This document shows, piece by piece, positions 17,763 through 28,701 of a stretch of 36,790 bases of DNA. The notes under the pieces were generated by a model that was not told the origin of the DNA, ran no database searches, and worked only from the letters and a program-made list of their open reading frames with translations. Numbering within the stretch: position 1 is the first letter of the stretch; every line of letters begins with the position of its first letter. Made by a program: the position numbers and the translations under genes. Source of the DNA: Pedobacter sp. Its GTDB lineage: Bacteria; Bacteroidota; Bacteroidia; Sphingobacteriales; Sphingobacteriaceae. The stretch covers positions 1 to 36,790 of the forward strand of contig JAPSHM010000005.1 of NCBI GenBank assembly GCA_031179845.1, read 5' to 3'.

Positions 17763-19850
17763 ATGGGCGATTTTTTTAACCTTTACACCTGCTTGTCAAT
17801 TTTTCTCTGCCTACTTACAGGTGGACTATTTGCCTGGTTATTGTATGGGAAATCGAAGCATATGGAGCCGAAATGGCGCCTTGTATTAGCCCTGATTCGT
17901 ACGCTGGTAGTCGCGTTAATTGGATTCCTGGTGTTTGCTCCCTTGGTCAAAACCGTTTCTTATAAGGTTGAGAAGCCGATTATCGTCATCGGGCAGGATA
18001 ACTCTCTTTCCGTCGGTAATTTCACACCAGCGAATTTTAACAAGCGTCTTTACGAACAACAAATGCAAAAGTTGGCCGATCTGCTGGCTCAGGATTTTGA
18101 GGTGAGAAGTTATAATTTTAGCGATAGTGTCAGAACTGGTTTTGACTTTTCAAATAAAGGTAGATTAAGCAATGCGGCTTCGCTGCTCAGCAGGTTAAAT
18201 GATGAATATTTAACTCGAAATGTGGGCGCAGTGATCCTTGCATCCGATGGAATCTTTAACCGGGGAGGGGACCCACTCCACGAACTGAATAAATTGAAAG
18301 CTACGGTTTACACCATCGCCCTCGGTGATACCGTTCCTAAAAAAGATTTGCTCATTACCAATATCAATCACAACAGCCTTGCTTACCTTGACAATGAATT
18401 TATGATAGAGGTGCAAGTACAAGCTTTTGAAGCAGGAGCAGCCGAAAGTTTACTTTCAGTATCAGCTAATGGTCGACAACTATATCAGACACGTCTGTCG
18501 ATCAACTCCAATGCCTTCGTTAAAAATGTTCCCATAAAGCTCAAAGCAACGAAGCCTGGGTTGCAAAAATATACGGTCAAAATTGGTGCTGTAAATCAAG
18601 AAGTCTCCCAAAAGAACAATGTAAAAAGCTTTTTTGTCGATGTTATTGACTCAAAACAGAAAGTTCTAATTGCAGCCGCAACCCCACATCCAGATATTAC
18701 TGCGTTGAAACAGGCCATTTCTTTAAATAAAAACCATGAGACAAAGCTTGTTCTTGCAGAAGAATTGAAATCAATAAACCCTGGGGAATTTAATTTAGTC
18801 GTTCTTTATCAGCTGCCTTCAACTGTATATGATGGAACGGCATTTCTTAATAAATTAGGATCGGTAGATGCCGCTTTGTGGTATATTGTTGGCGCCCAAA
18901 CCGATCTAATCGGATTAAACAAGTCTCAAAGTCTGGTGTCTTTCAGTTCAGGCAATAAGACACTGAAGGAAACCTTTAGTTACGTCAATAGCAGGTTCAC
19001 GCAATTTGACATGAACCAGGAAACTGTCAGGCGCATCGAAGCGTTTGATCCGTTGCAAACACCTTTGGGTAAGGTCGCTTTGAATGGCAGCAACTCGACT
19101 GTACTGAACCAGCGTGTCGGAAAAACCAACACCGATCACCCGCAGCTGTTTTTCATGCAGGACAAAGGTCGAAAGATGGGTTTTTTATTGGGCGAGGGAG
19201 TCTGGAGATGGAAGCTTTCTGAAGCCGAAGCGTCACAGGAAGAACCATTTGCATTCAATAGTTTAATTTCAAAAGTAGTTCAATATCTTTCGGTCAAGGA
19301 TGACAAACGGAAATTCAAAGTTTATACATCTAGAAATACTTTTGATGAAGGCGAAAAGGTAGTGTTAAATGCAGTTCTGTATAATGACAGTTATATTCCG
19401 ACCAATACTCCAGACGTAAATATTATCATAGTAAATGAAGCGGGGGCGAGGTTTAATTATCTTTTTTCAAGAACAGATGCCGCTTATCAGCTTGATGCTG
19501 GCGTGCTGCCTCCAGGTAATTATGCTTATACGGCAACAACCTTTCTCGGAGAAAATAAGCACCTGGCGAAGGGGAACTTTTATGTGGATCCGGTGATTGC
19601 TGAATACCAGCAAACAGTAGCAAATCATCGGCTATTGAATACGATGGCTACACAGACCAGTGGAAAGATGTACATGCCAGCGGATTTGTTGAAAATAGCT
19701 GACGCCATAAGAGCGAATGATGAAATCAAAACTTTGAGCCATGAAGATCGACGATACGAAGAAATGGTTAACTTTAAATGGCTGTTTGCGTTAATCCTGC
19801 TCTTGCTTTCTACCGAATGGCTATTTCGTAAAAGAAACGGAGAAATTTAA
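17763..19850 (+). CDS. VWA-like domain membrane protein
   Basis: N-terminal TM helices, MIDAS-like DNSLS and LASDG, C-terminal TM segment FKWLFALILLLLSTEWLF. Confidence 0.75.
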   Translation: MGDFFNLYTCLSIFLCLLTGGLFAWLLYGKSKHMEPKWRLVLALIRTLVVALIGFLVFAPLVKTVSYKVEKPIIVIGQDNSLSVGNFTPANFNKRLYEQQMQKLADLLAQDFEVRSYNFSDSVRTGFDFSNKGRLSNAASLLSRLNDEYLTRNVGAVILASDGIFNRGGDPLHELNKLKATVYTIALGDTVPKKDLLITNINHNSLAYLDNEFMIEVQVQAFEAGAAESLLSVSANGRQLYQTRLSINSNAFVKNVPIKLKATKPGLQKYTVKIGAVNQEVSQKNNVKSFFVDVIDSKQKVLIAAATPHPDITALKQAISLNKNHETKLVLAEELKSINPGEFNLVVLYQLPSTVYDGTAFLNKLGSVDAALWYIVGAQTDLIGLNKSQSLVSFSSGNKTLKETFSYVNSRFTQFDMNQETVRRIEAFDPLQTPLGKVALNGSNSTVLNQRVGKTNTDHPQLFFMQDKGRKMGFLLGEGVWRWKLSEAEASQEEPFAFNSLISKVVQYLSVKDDKRKFKVYTSRNTFDEGEKVVLNAVLYNDSYIPTNTPDVNIIIVNEAGARFNYLFSRTDAAYQLDAGVLPPGNYAYTATTFLGENKHLAKGNFYVDPVIAEYQQTVANHRLLNTMATQTSGKMYMPADLLKIADAIRANDEIKTLSHEDRRYEEMVNFKWLFALILLLLSTEWLFRKRNGEI

Positions 19851-19861
19851 CCCTGGACGCT

Positions 19862-20473
19862 ATGCAAATTGATACAATTAAAACTATTGAGATCCTGGGG
19901 ACAGTTTCATTTGCAATATCGGGGACATTCGCCGCCATGCAGAGAAGATTGGATCCGTTTGGTGTATTGATCATTGCTTTTGTAACGTCAATTGGGGGAG
20001 GGACATTGAGGGACCTTTTATTGGGTGATACACCTGTTGCCTGGATGAGAGATGTAAATTATTGTCTGCTGATCTTATTAACCAGCATAGCAACCATCTT
20101 TTTCAAAACTCACATCAAAAAGTTTAAGGTTACACTTTTTTTGTTCGACTCGCTGGGCCTGGGCTTGTTTACAATGCTTGGTATTCAAAAGGGGATTGCG
20201 TTTGGTTTAGGCCCCGGTATTTGCGTAGCACTTGGCACGATTACGGGATGTTTCGGCGGAGTGATCAGGGACACATTATTGAATACCATCCCGCTTATCT
20301 TTCACAAAGAAATATATGCCACCGCTTGCATATTAGGAGGTGTGCTGTATTATACTTTAACTTATTTTGATTTTACTGATAATGTTGCTACGATTGTAGT
20401 CATTGCCTTTATCTTTATATTGAGGATATTAGTAGTCCGATTTAAGCTGGCCTTACCAAAGTTTGGTTATTAA
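19862..20473 (+). CDS. Trimeric intracellular cation channel (TRIC/UPF0126) family protein
   Basis: Duplicated TM unit with SIGGGTLRDLLLGDTPVAWMRD and GCFGGVIRDTLLNTIPLIF. Confidence 0.92.
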   Translation: MQIDTIKTIEILGTVSFAISGTFAAMQRRLDPFGVLIIAFVTSIGGGTLRDLLLGDTPVAWMRDVNYCLLILLTSIATIFFKTHIKKFKVTLFLFDSLGLGLFTMLGIQKGIAFGLGPGICVALGTITGCFGGVIRDTLLNTIPLIFHKEIYATACILGGVLYYTLTYFDFTDNVATIVVIAFIFILRILVVRFKLALPKFGY

Positions 20474-20769
20474 TCCTTCTTGGCCTCTTTAATGATGACA
20501 AAGACATCTTCATTGTCTTTCTTCATAAAATACTTCTCCCGGGCAAATTTTTCCGCGGTATTTAAATTGGTATTCAGCTCATTCAGATCCGTCTTAACCT
20601 GGGAAATTTCCTTGACATAAAAGTCTTTTTCTTCCTGTAGTTTGTCTACTTCAGACTTGAACTCATATTGGGATATCATATCGTTCCTGTCAAAAAATAA
20701 CATCCATACAACGAAAGCTGCAACCGAAAGGAAGTATTTATTGCGAACAAGTTCTAGAATACGATTCAT
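20470..20769 (-). CDS. FtsB/DivIC-like septum formation initiator family protein
   Basis: Short protein with a single TM helix followed by coiled coil (EFKSEVDKLQEEKDFYVKEI) and AREKYFMKKDNEDVF; adjacent to eno. Confidence 0.88.
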   Translation of the reverse strand: MNRILELVRNKYFLSVAAFVVWMLFFDRNDMISQYEFKSEVDKLQEEKDFYVKEISQVKTDLNELNTNLNTAEKFAREKYFMKKDNEDVFVIIKEAKKD

Positions 20770-20811
20770 GATACAACAAATATATAAAAAAATAACTGTT
20801 GGTTTTCAAAT

Positions 20812-20842
20812 AAAAAGCCCCGTCCAGTAAAGGCCGGGGCTT
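20812..20842 (-). terminator. Terminator of eno
   Basis: AAGCCCCG...CGGGGCTT with A run at the + strand left side. Confidence 0.8.
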
Positions 20843-20861
20843 CCTATCTTATATTGTTTGC

Positions 20862-22169
<1,308 letters not shown>

Positions 22170-22183
22170 TTATTAGTAAATCA

Positions 22184-22214
22184 GCCTTAGTGTATAAAGT
22201 ACAATTACTAAGGC
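22184..22214. promoter_or_regulatory. Inverted repeat GCCTTAGT-N15-ACTAAGGC flanking the probable eno -7 element
   Basis: 8-bp perfect arms; loop carries minus-strand TACTTTAT with TTTG 19 nt upstream. Confidence 0.55.
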
Positions 22215-22250
22215 AACATCCAAAGTTATAATAAATTTTAAATTATCAGC

Positions 22251-22281
22251 AAAAAAGGCCGTAATTACTTACGGCCCTTTT
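22251..22281 (-). terminator. Terminator of aqpZ
   Basis: GGCCGTAA-ttac-TTACGGCC flanked by AAAAAA and TTTT. Confidence 0.85.
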
Positions 22282-22324
22282 GTTTAAGCTTTTGTTAAGA
22301 AATATGTTGATCTTTTACTGCGTG

Positions 22325-23017
22325 TTATACAGTTTCAGATTTCTCAGCAAAAAATGATTTATATACGATTCCGGCTAGAATTGCTCCTGCAATTGGGGCT
22401 ACCCAAAAAAGCCAAAGCTGACCTAAAGCATCGCCACCGGCAAATATTGCCTGACTTGTACTTCTTGCTGGGTTAACTGAAGTATTGGTTACTGGAATAC
22501 TGATGAGGTGTATTAAAGTTAAGCACAGGCCAATTGCTAATCCTGCAAATCCTTTTGGTGCCCTACTGTCTGTAGCGCCAAGTATCACCAGCAAAAAGAT
22601 AAAGGTCATAACGATTTCACATACTAAAGCGGCCATCATGCTGTATTTACCAGGTGAAAGTGCTCCATAACCGTTACTCGCAAATCCGCCAATTGCACTT
22701 CCATTGCCCGTTGCAATGACGTAAAGGACTCCAGCCGCAGCAATTCCTCCTAAAACCTGAGCAACGATATAACCAACCAATTCCCGAGCATCGAAACGCC
22801 CGCCAATCCACAAACCTATAGAAACTGCTGGATTCAAATGTGCACCGGAAATGTGTCCAAGGCCGTAGGCTATCGTTACGACTGTTAAACCAAAGGCAAG
22901 GGAAACACCCAAAAAGCCAATGCCGGCGTCGGGGAAATTACATGCTAATACGGCACTGCCACAACCGCCTAACACCAACCAGAAGGTTCCAATAAATTCT
23001 GCTGCTAATTTTTTCAT
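22325..23017 (-). CDS. aqpZ: Aquaporin Z family MIP channel
   Basis: Two NPA motifs ([17 protein letters not shown]); six-TM pattern. Confidence 0.95.
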   Translation of the reverse strand: MKKLAAEFIGTFWLVLGGCGSAVLACNFPDAGIGFLGVSLAFGLTVVTIAYGLGHISGAHLNPAVSIGLWIGGRFDARELVGYIVAQVLGGIAAAGVLYVIATGNGSAIGGFASNGYGALSPGKYSMMAALVCEIVMTFIFLLVILGATDSRAPKGFAGLAIGLCLTLIHLISIPVTNTSVNPARSTSQAIFAGGDALGQLWLFWVAPIAGAILAGIVYKSFFAEKSETV

Positions 23018-23187
23018 AAAAAGTTTTTTAATCTTTGAAGCAGTTGTTCAGTGCCGCTTAAAATGGCCACCTACAAACCGCCTCGAGCTTAATTTGTTTT
23101 GATAATTGTTAATGAAATGAACATTTTTTCAAAACAAATTAACCACAAATATTTTTAAATCCTAATACGAAAATGCACTAAACTGTT

Positions 23188-24279
23188 CTATTCCCACTTA
23201 AATACCTTAACGGCAGCGGCATATATAACTACACCCCAGATCAACAAAATCAAGATCTGCTGTTTTACGTCCCATAAACCTGCACCTTCGAATGCCACTT
23301 TTCTCATCGCATCATTTAAGTAAGTTAAGGGTAACATATGACTGATCTGTTGTAACCAGGAAGGGAAAGCATCGACCGAGAAAAATGTTCCAGACAGTAA
23401 GAATTGAGGTAGCGTAATGATGTTTGAAATGGGTGGAATGGTACTTTCACTTTTAGCGAGGCCTGAAACCACAAAGCCAAAGCCCATGAAAACGATTAGC
23501 CCGATAATGGAAAGTAAAAGCATATTCAATACCGTTACCACGCCGTTAATCAGCGTAAACTTGAAAAAGAAATGTCCAAGGAGTATGATAAAGATCGCAC
23601 CCAATAAGGCAAACCCGATCCGGGCAAGACCTTCACCGAAAACAATACTCGACTTTTTTACAGGTGTAGCAAAAAAGCGTTTGATCACCAGGTTTTGCCG
23701 TAAATTGAAAAAAACGAAGGCGGTACCAAAAACGCCTGTACTCAGCAATGAAAACCCTAGTTGTCCGGGTAAAATAAAGTCAATAGTTCGATAAACTCTG
23801 CCCTGTACGGTGCTTTCCCGCAATTTAGCAATTGCCGGATCTGAATCTTTGGTGTTGATGGTGTAAAGGAGGTCGTGCAACAGCGATTTGACAATGCTTC
23901 CTTTATCTATTGAAGCAGAGGTGTACTGAGCTTCTGCCAGATAAGCAGGTATACCAGTGGGGTTTTTCTGTACGGTGATTACCGCATCAATCTGTCCCTT
24001 TTCCAGTTCTGTTCTGATATATTCATCGGGTTTGTCTAAGATGAGATGTACCAGGCTATGATTCTTCAATCCCTTTATTACCGGGTTGTCAAGGTCAGAT
24101 CCAGAAGCGATCGCTACGTCAACTTTTATGCCGTTTCCACCTAAAAACCCGAAAACAAGGATGAAAATCAATGGGAAAGCCAATGTGAAAACAACGGCTG
24201 AGGGACTGCGTGTGATTGAACGGAAACTCGCTTTGGCAAGTGCCAGCGTGGCTCTTGTATTATTATATCGTTTACTCAT
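23188..24279 (-). CDS. ABC-2 type transporter permease
   Basis: Six hydrophobic segments, ABC-2 domain, PLTYLNDAMRKVAF; ATG 24279 preferred over 24303, which overlaps the ATPase gene. Confidence 0.9.
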   Translation of the reverse strand: MSKRYNNTRATLALAKASFRSITRSPSAVVFTLAFPLIFILVFGFLGGNGIKVDVAIASGSDLDNPVIKGLKNHSLVHLILDKPDEYIRTELEKGQIDAVITVQKNPTGIPAYLAEAQYTSASIDKGSIVKSLLHDLLYTINTKDSDPAIAKLRESTVQGRVYRTIDFILPGQLGFSLLSTGVFGTAFVFFNLRQNLVIKRFFATPVKKSSIVFGEGLARIGFALLGAIFIILLGHFFFKFTLINGVVTVLNMLLLSIIGLIVFMGFGFVVSGLAKSESTIPPISNIITLPQFLLSGTFFSVDAFPSWLQQISHMLPLTYLNDAMRKVAFEGAGLWDVKQQILILLIWGVVIYAAAVKVFKWE

Positions 24280-24284
24280 ATGAT

Positions 24285-25055
24285 CTAATTGTCTTCGCGC
24301 CATTCTTTGCCGGTCAGGTTAATAAAGACATCTTCAAGATTGGCTTTTTTAACCTCTTTTTTCCTTTCAAAGCCGCTATTCACCAGAGCGTCAATTAAAC
24401 TGTCGGGCGAATCTAAAGCAATTATTTTTCCGCGTTCTACAAATGCAACGCGGTCACATAGTTGTTCAGCTTCATCCATGTAGTGGGTAGTGATCACAAC
24501 TGTCGTCCCATTATTCCGGATTGTACTAATCAAGTCCCATAAATTACGGCGTGCCTGAGGATCCAGTCCGGTAGTCGGTTCATCCAAAAATATGATCTTG
24601 GGTGCATTGATGAGCGTCGTGGCTATGGAAAAACGTTGTTTTTGTCCCCCGGAAAGTGCTTTATATTTTGCTTTGGCCTTATCCTGTAGATTTACTTTTT
24701 CAAGCATCTCCATGGGTTTGATACGCACGCCATATAGGCCTGAAAATAATTCCATCAGTTCAATGAGGTTAAGGTTCGGGTAATATCCAGCTGCCTGGAG
24801 CTGCACACCTATAATCCTTTTAATTTTATTGGCCTCTTTTTCAATAGAGAAACCGTCTACAAAAATTTCCCCGGAAGTTTTTTCGCGAAGTGTCTCTAAG
24901 ATCTCCAGGGTTGTGGTTTTTCCTGCTCCGTTAGGCCCTAATAGCCCAAAGATCTCATTTTCGTAAACATCAAAACTAATACCCTGAACCGCTGTAAAGT
25001 CGTCATATTTTTTTACCAGGTCCCTTACACTGATAATGGCATTTTTGTGATCCAT
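24285..25055 (-). CDS. ABC transporter ATP-binding protein
   Basis: GPNGAGKTTTLEIL, LSGGQKQRFSIA, IIFLDEPTTGLD; ATG 25055 preferred over TTG 25082. Confidence 0.94.
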   Translation of the reverse strand: MDHKNAIISVRDLVKKYDDFTAVQGISFDVYENEIFGLLGPNGAGKTTTLEILETLREKTSGEIFVDGFSIEKEANKIKRIIGVQLQAAGYYPNLNLIELMELFSGLYGVRIKPMEMLEKVNLQDKAKAKYKALSGGQKQRFSIATTLINAPKIIFLDEPTTGLDPQARRNLWDLISTIRNNGTTVVITTHYMDEAEQLCDRVAFVERGKIIALDSPDSLIDALVNSGFERKKEVKKANLEDVFINLTGKEWREDN

Positions 25056-25067
25056 GTTATAAATGTA

Positions 25068-25111
25068 AGAAGGTTTAGCCAAATAGGAAATACTATCCTG
25101 CTAAACCTTCT
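25068..25111. repeat. Perfect inverted repeat AGAAGGTTTAGC-N20-GCTAAACCTTCT
   Basis: 12-bp perfect arms upstream of the ABC ATPase start. Confidence 0.85.
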
Positions 25112-25118
25112 AAAATGT

Positions 25119-25126
25119 CAAAGATA
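25119..25126 (-). promoter_or_regulatory. Putative -7 element TATCTTTG for the ABC exporter operon
   Basis: Exact TAnnTTTG on the minus strand; -33 not convincing. Confidence 0.45.
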
Positions 25127-25168
25127 TAATATTTTGATGGGTGAAATGGTACGATCAGCTCAAACTGA

Positions 25169-26281
25169 TTACCAGTTCAGTTCACCTTTGATCATGCTGA
25201 TGAAATCATCAAAAAGATACCTTGAATCATGTGGGCCAGGAGAGGATTCCGGGTGGTATTGTACGGAGAATGCCTTTTTACCTTTTACACGAATTCCTTC
25301 GATCGACTGGTCGTTTAGATTAAGGTGCGTGATCTCAACCTTATCAGATTTTCTTACCTCGTCTGGAATTACTCCAAAACCATGGTTTTGAGAAGTTACT
25401 TCGCAGTGATTTTTAATGATATTTTTTACTGGATGATTCAAACCCCTGTGGCCATTAAACATTTTCATCGTTCCAATATCGTTGGCTTCAGCTAACAACT
25501 GATGGCCAAGACAGATGCCAAACATAGGTTTGTCTGCCGCTAAAACATTTTTAACCGTTTCAATAGCATAAGGCATCGCCGATGGATCGCCAGGACCGTT
25601 GGATATGAAATAACCATCAGCACCCCACTTATCCATTTCTTCGAAGCTTGTTTGCGCGGGAAATACCTGTACATAAGCATCTCTTCCATCAAAATTGCGA
25701 AGAATATTCTTTTTGATACCAAGGTCCAGTGCTGCAATTTTATAAGTTGCTTCTGGAGAGCCGTAGAAGTAAGGCGTTTTGGTCGACACCTGTGATGACA
25801 ATTCCAGACCGTCCATTGATGGTACCTGAGCCAACTTCTGCTTCAACTCTTCCAGGTCTGTGATCTCTGAAGAAATGATCGCATTCATTGCACCTTTGTG
25901 TCTGATGTGACGAACTAACGCACGGGTGTCAATGTCTGAGATGCCAACAATATTTTCATTTTGAAAATAATCCTGAATCGATTCAGAAGCTTCTTTCCTG
26001 CTATAACCAATGTTGTAATTTTTACAAACCAGACCAGCTATTTTAATGCTTTCTGATTCGGTCTCTTCTCTATGTATCCCGTAATTCCCTATGTGAGAAT
26101 TGGTGGTCACCATAATTTGACCAAAATAGGAGGGGTCAGTGAAAATTTCCTGATACCCTGTCATGCCAGTATTGAAACAGATCTCGCCTGTAGTGGTACC
26201 TATTTTTCCGGCAGCTTTACCATAATATACGGTGCCATCGGCAAGTAGCAGGATAGCTGGTAACTTGGTGTAATTAGTCAT
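25169..26281 (-). CDS. carA: Carbamoyl-phosphate synthase small subunit
   Basis: FNTGMTGYQEIFTDPSYFGQIMVTTNSHIGNYG, GICLGHQLLA, VQYHPESSPGPHDS. Confidence 0.97.
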   Translation of the reverse strand: MTNYTKLPAILLLADGTVYYGKAAGKIGTTTGEICFNTGMTGYQEIFTDPSYFGQIMVTTNSHIGNYGIHREETESESIKIAGLVCKNYNIGYSRKEASESIQDYFQNENIVGISDIDTRALVRHIRHKGAMNAIISSEITDLEELKQKLAQVPSMDGLELSSQVSTKTPYFYGSPEATYKIAALDLGIKKNILRNFDGRDAYVQVFPAQTSFEEMDKWGADGYFISNGPGDPSAMPYAIETVKNVLAADKPMFGICLGHQLLAEANDIGTMKMFNGHRGLNHPVKNIIKNHCEVTSQNHGFGVIPDEVRKSDKVEITHLNLNDQSIEGIRVKGKKAFSVQYHPESSPGPHDSRYLFDDFISMIKGELNW

Positions 26282-26402
26282 TGTATTTATAATGAGAAAT
26301 AATTGGTTTAAAAAAAGGGGAAAAAGGGGATTTGACTGCGGTTTTAATACCGTTTATGATTTTAACAAATGTGCTGTTAATTAACCCCTTCATTTCAGGG
26401 TA

Positions 26403-26434
26403 CAAAGATAGGAGTTTAGCCGGTTTTTTTCAAG
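26403..26434 (-). promoter_or_regulatory. Putative carA promoter CTTG-N20-TATCTTTG
   Basis: CAAAGATA at 26403-26410 and CAAG at 26431-26434 on + strand. Confidence 0.6.
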
Positions 26435-26533
26435 ATATTTTTTGAGTTTGTCAAATGGAGAATGTCACAAAAAGAATAAAAACTCTATATTCCAATTGTA
26501 AAACCTAATTTTGCTTTAACAAATAACTAAATC

Positions 26534-27349
26534 ATGTCGGTAAACAAGGAAGTTAAAAGAATCACTACCCATATATTACAGGAAATGAAACAGCGAGGCG
26601 AGAAGATCTCTATGCTAACAGCATATGACTATTCTATGGCTACCATACTGGATGATGCCGGTTTGGATGTGCTGCTTGTAGGCGATTCTGCTTCCAATGT
26701 GATGGCCGGTCATGAAACAACGCTTCCCATTACGCTCGACCAAATGATCTATCATGCACAAGGTGTTGTGCGCGGTGCATCCCGTGCTTTTGTAGTAGTA
26801 GATTTACCTTTTGGCTCTTACCAGGGCAATTCAAAAGAAGCGCTGAATTCAGCGATTCGCATCATGAAAGAATCGGGCGCTCATGGAGTAAAGCTGGAAG
26901 GCGGTGCCGAAGTCGCAGATTCTATACAACGGATCATTACAGCAGGTATTCCAGTAATGGGACACCTCGGACTAACCCCGCAGTCTATCTATAAATTTGG
27001 CACCTATACGGTTAGGGCAAAGGGAGAAGAAGAGGCAGACAAATTGAAAAGTGACGCACTGGCGTTACAGGACGCCGGTTGCTTTGGAATCGTCCTGGAG
27101 AAAATCCCGGCTAAATTGGGTAAAGAAGTTTCCCAGAACCTACATGTTCCAACTATTGGAATTGGTGCAGGCCCCGATTGTGATGGGCAGGTTTTAGTGG
27201 TAAATGATATGATCGGTTTAACAAAAGGGTTTAAACCTCGTTTTTTACGTCAATACCTGGATCTATACGAAGGGATCAAAGGTGCTGCGGAAGCCTATAT
27301 CAGGGATGTGAAAGGAAATGACTTTCCAAATGAAAAAGAACAATATTAA
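26534..27349 (+). CDS. panB: 3-methyl-2-oxobutanoate hydroxymethyltransferase
   Basis: [57 protein letters not shown]. Confidence 0.97.
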   Translation: MSVNKEVKRITTHILQEMKQRGEKISMLTAYDYSMATILDDAGLDVLLVGDSASNVMAGHETTLPITLDQMIYHAQGVVRGASRAFVVVDLPFGSYQGNSKEALNSAIRIMKESGAHGVKLEGGAEVADSIQRIITAGIPVMGHLGLTPQSIYKFGTYTVRAKGEEEADKLKSDALALQDAGCFGIVLEKIPAKLGKEVSQNLHVPTIGIGAGPDCDGQVLVVNDMIGLTKGFKPRFLRQYLDLYEGIKGAAEAYIRDVKGNDFPNEKEQY

Positions 27350-28035
27350 TGCCGGTAACTGATAGGGATATACTTTACGAGGACAACCACCTGATCGCTG
27401 TAATGAAACGTGCGGGGGATATCGTTCAAATTGATGAAACGGGTGATGAGCCATTGGATGAACAGGTAAAAAAATACCTGGCGGTTAAATATGATAAGCC
27501 CAATAGTGCATTTCTAGGTGTTGTACACCGGCTGGATCGACCGGTAAGTGGCGTCATACTTTTTGCAAAGACCAGTAAGGCCCTGGAAAGGATGAATGCC
27601 ATGTTTAAAAACCGTGAAATAAAGAAAACATATTGGGCAGTAGTCCGGAATAAACCTGCAAAACCTTCTGGCACTTTGGTTCATTGGTTGATTAAGAATC
27701 CACAGAAAAACGTAGTTACGCCTTACAACACTGAGGTGCCAGGTAGTCAGCGTTCAGAATTGAGCTATAGACTTATTGCTGAATTAAACGGCTATTATCT
27801 TATTGAAGTGGATCCGCTAACCGGGCGTTCCCACCAAATCAGAGTTCAGCTTTCCACTTTGGGTTGTCCAATTGTGGGTGACAACAAGTATGGCTATCCC
27901 AGGGGTAGTCGGAAAGGCAGTATATGTCTGCATGCACGCCGCCTACAATTTATCCACCCGGTAAAAAAAGAACCTATTAACATCTTTGCAGAACTTCCAA
28001 TTGATGGGTTTTGGGAAAAGTTCGAGAGTTTTTAA
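27349..28035 (+). CDS. RluA family pseudouridine synthase
   Basis: LYEDNHLIAVMKRAG, VVHRLDRPVSGVILFAKT, VDPLTGRSHQIRVQL. Confidence 0.94.
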   Translation: MPVTDRDILYEDNHLIAVMKRAGDIVQIDETGDEPLDEQVKKYLAVKYDKPNSAFLGVVHRLDRPVSGVILFAKTSKALERMNAMFKNREIKKTYWAVVRNKPAKPSGTLVHWLIKNPQKNVVTPYNTEVPGSQRSELSYRLIAELNGYYLIEVDPLTGRSHQIRVQLSTLGCPIVGDNKYGYPRGSRKGSICLHARRLQFIHPVKKEPINIFAELPIDGFWEKFESF

Positions 28036-28047
28036 TTAATTGCCTGA

Positions 28048-28536
28048 TTATTTACAAGATGTCTTAACAAACATCATTGTTGGATTAAACTTCAAAGCCG
28101 AACGGTCTTTAAATACCATTTTACCCTGTTTTTCTATTACCTCACCCGTACCTTCATAGATATTTCCATCGTCTTTCTTCACAAAAATCACCTCCCTCAC
28201 CGATCTCAGGCCTTCTGAGTCGAAGATATATTCTGCAATGATGGTGTCACCTTTTAATTCTCCAGCAATTTTACCAGTGTTGCTATCCTTCTCGAAGAAT
28301 TTGTAAGCCAGTAGTCCTGTAAGTTCTTCGCCAGCTATATTTAGTTCCAAAGTTGCAGTGTCCCTGTTTTTAGTGTAGATATAACAATTCGGACCGACTT
28401 CTTTAGGTGTCGCTGCTGTAAATGTGGTGTCGACCGCTATTACGCTTGTGCTATCACCTGTTTTTGTTTTGGGCTCACTGGTACAGGATGCGGTAATAAT
28501 GATCAGCAAAGCTGACGTTGCAAGGGATAGTTTCAT
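28048..28536 (-). CDS. Hypothetical lipoprotein
   Basis: MKLSLATSALLIIITASC lipoprotein leader; ATG 28536 preferred over 28557. Confidence 0.75.
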   Translation of the reverse strand: MKLSLATSALLIIITASCTSEPKTKTGDSTSVIAVDTTFTAATPKEVGPNCYIYTKNRDTATLELNIAGEELTGLLAYKFFEKDSNTGKIAGELKGDTIIAEYIFDSEGLRSVREVIFVKKDDGNIYEGTGEVIEKQGKMVFKDRSALKFNPTMMFVKTSCK

Positions 28537-28701
28537 ATAATTGTTCTTCTTCTGCAAGTTAACAATAGTTTGGACAGATTGTTTAACCGGCTGCGTAAAA
28601 AGCGTGCTAAAAACAAGTATATCGCCGCTGTATTTAGGTAGTTACCGCAGGCTTGGTTAATTGTAAACTTGCTATCTTTCACCAAATAGAATTATAAGAT
28701 A

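Noticed and set aside
23417-23794. 125-aa plus-strand ORF
   Set aside because: Antisense to the ABC-2 permease; K/P/T-rich translation typical of a shadow frame.
25047-25391. 114-aa plus-strand ORF
   Set aside because: Crosses the ABC promoter/hairpin and is antisense to carA; no domain evidence.
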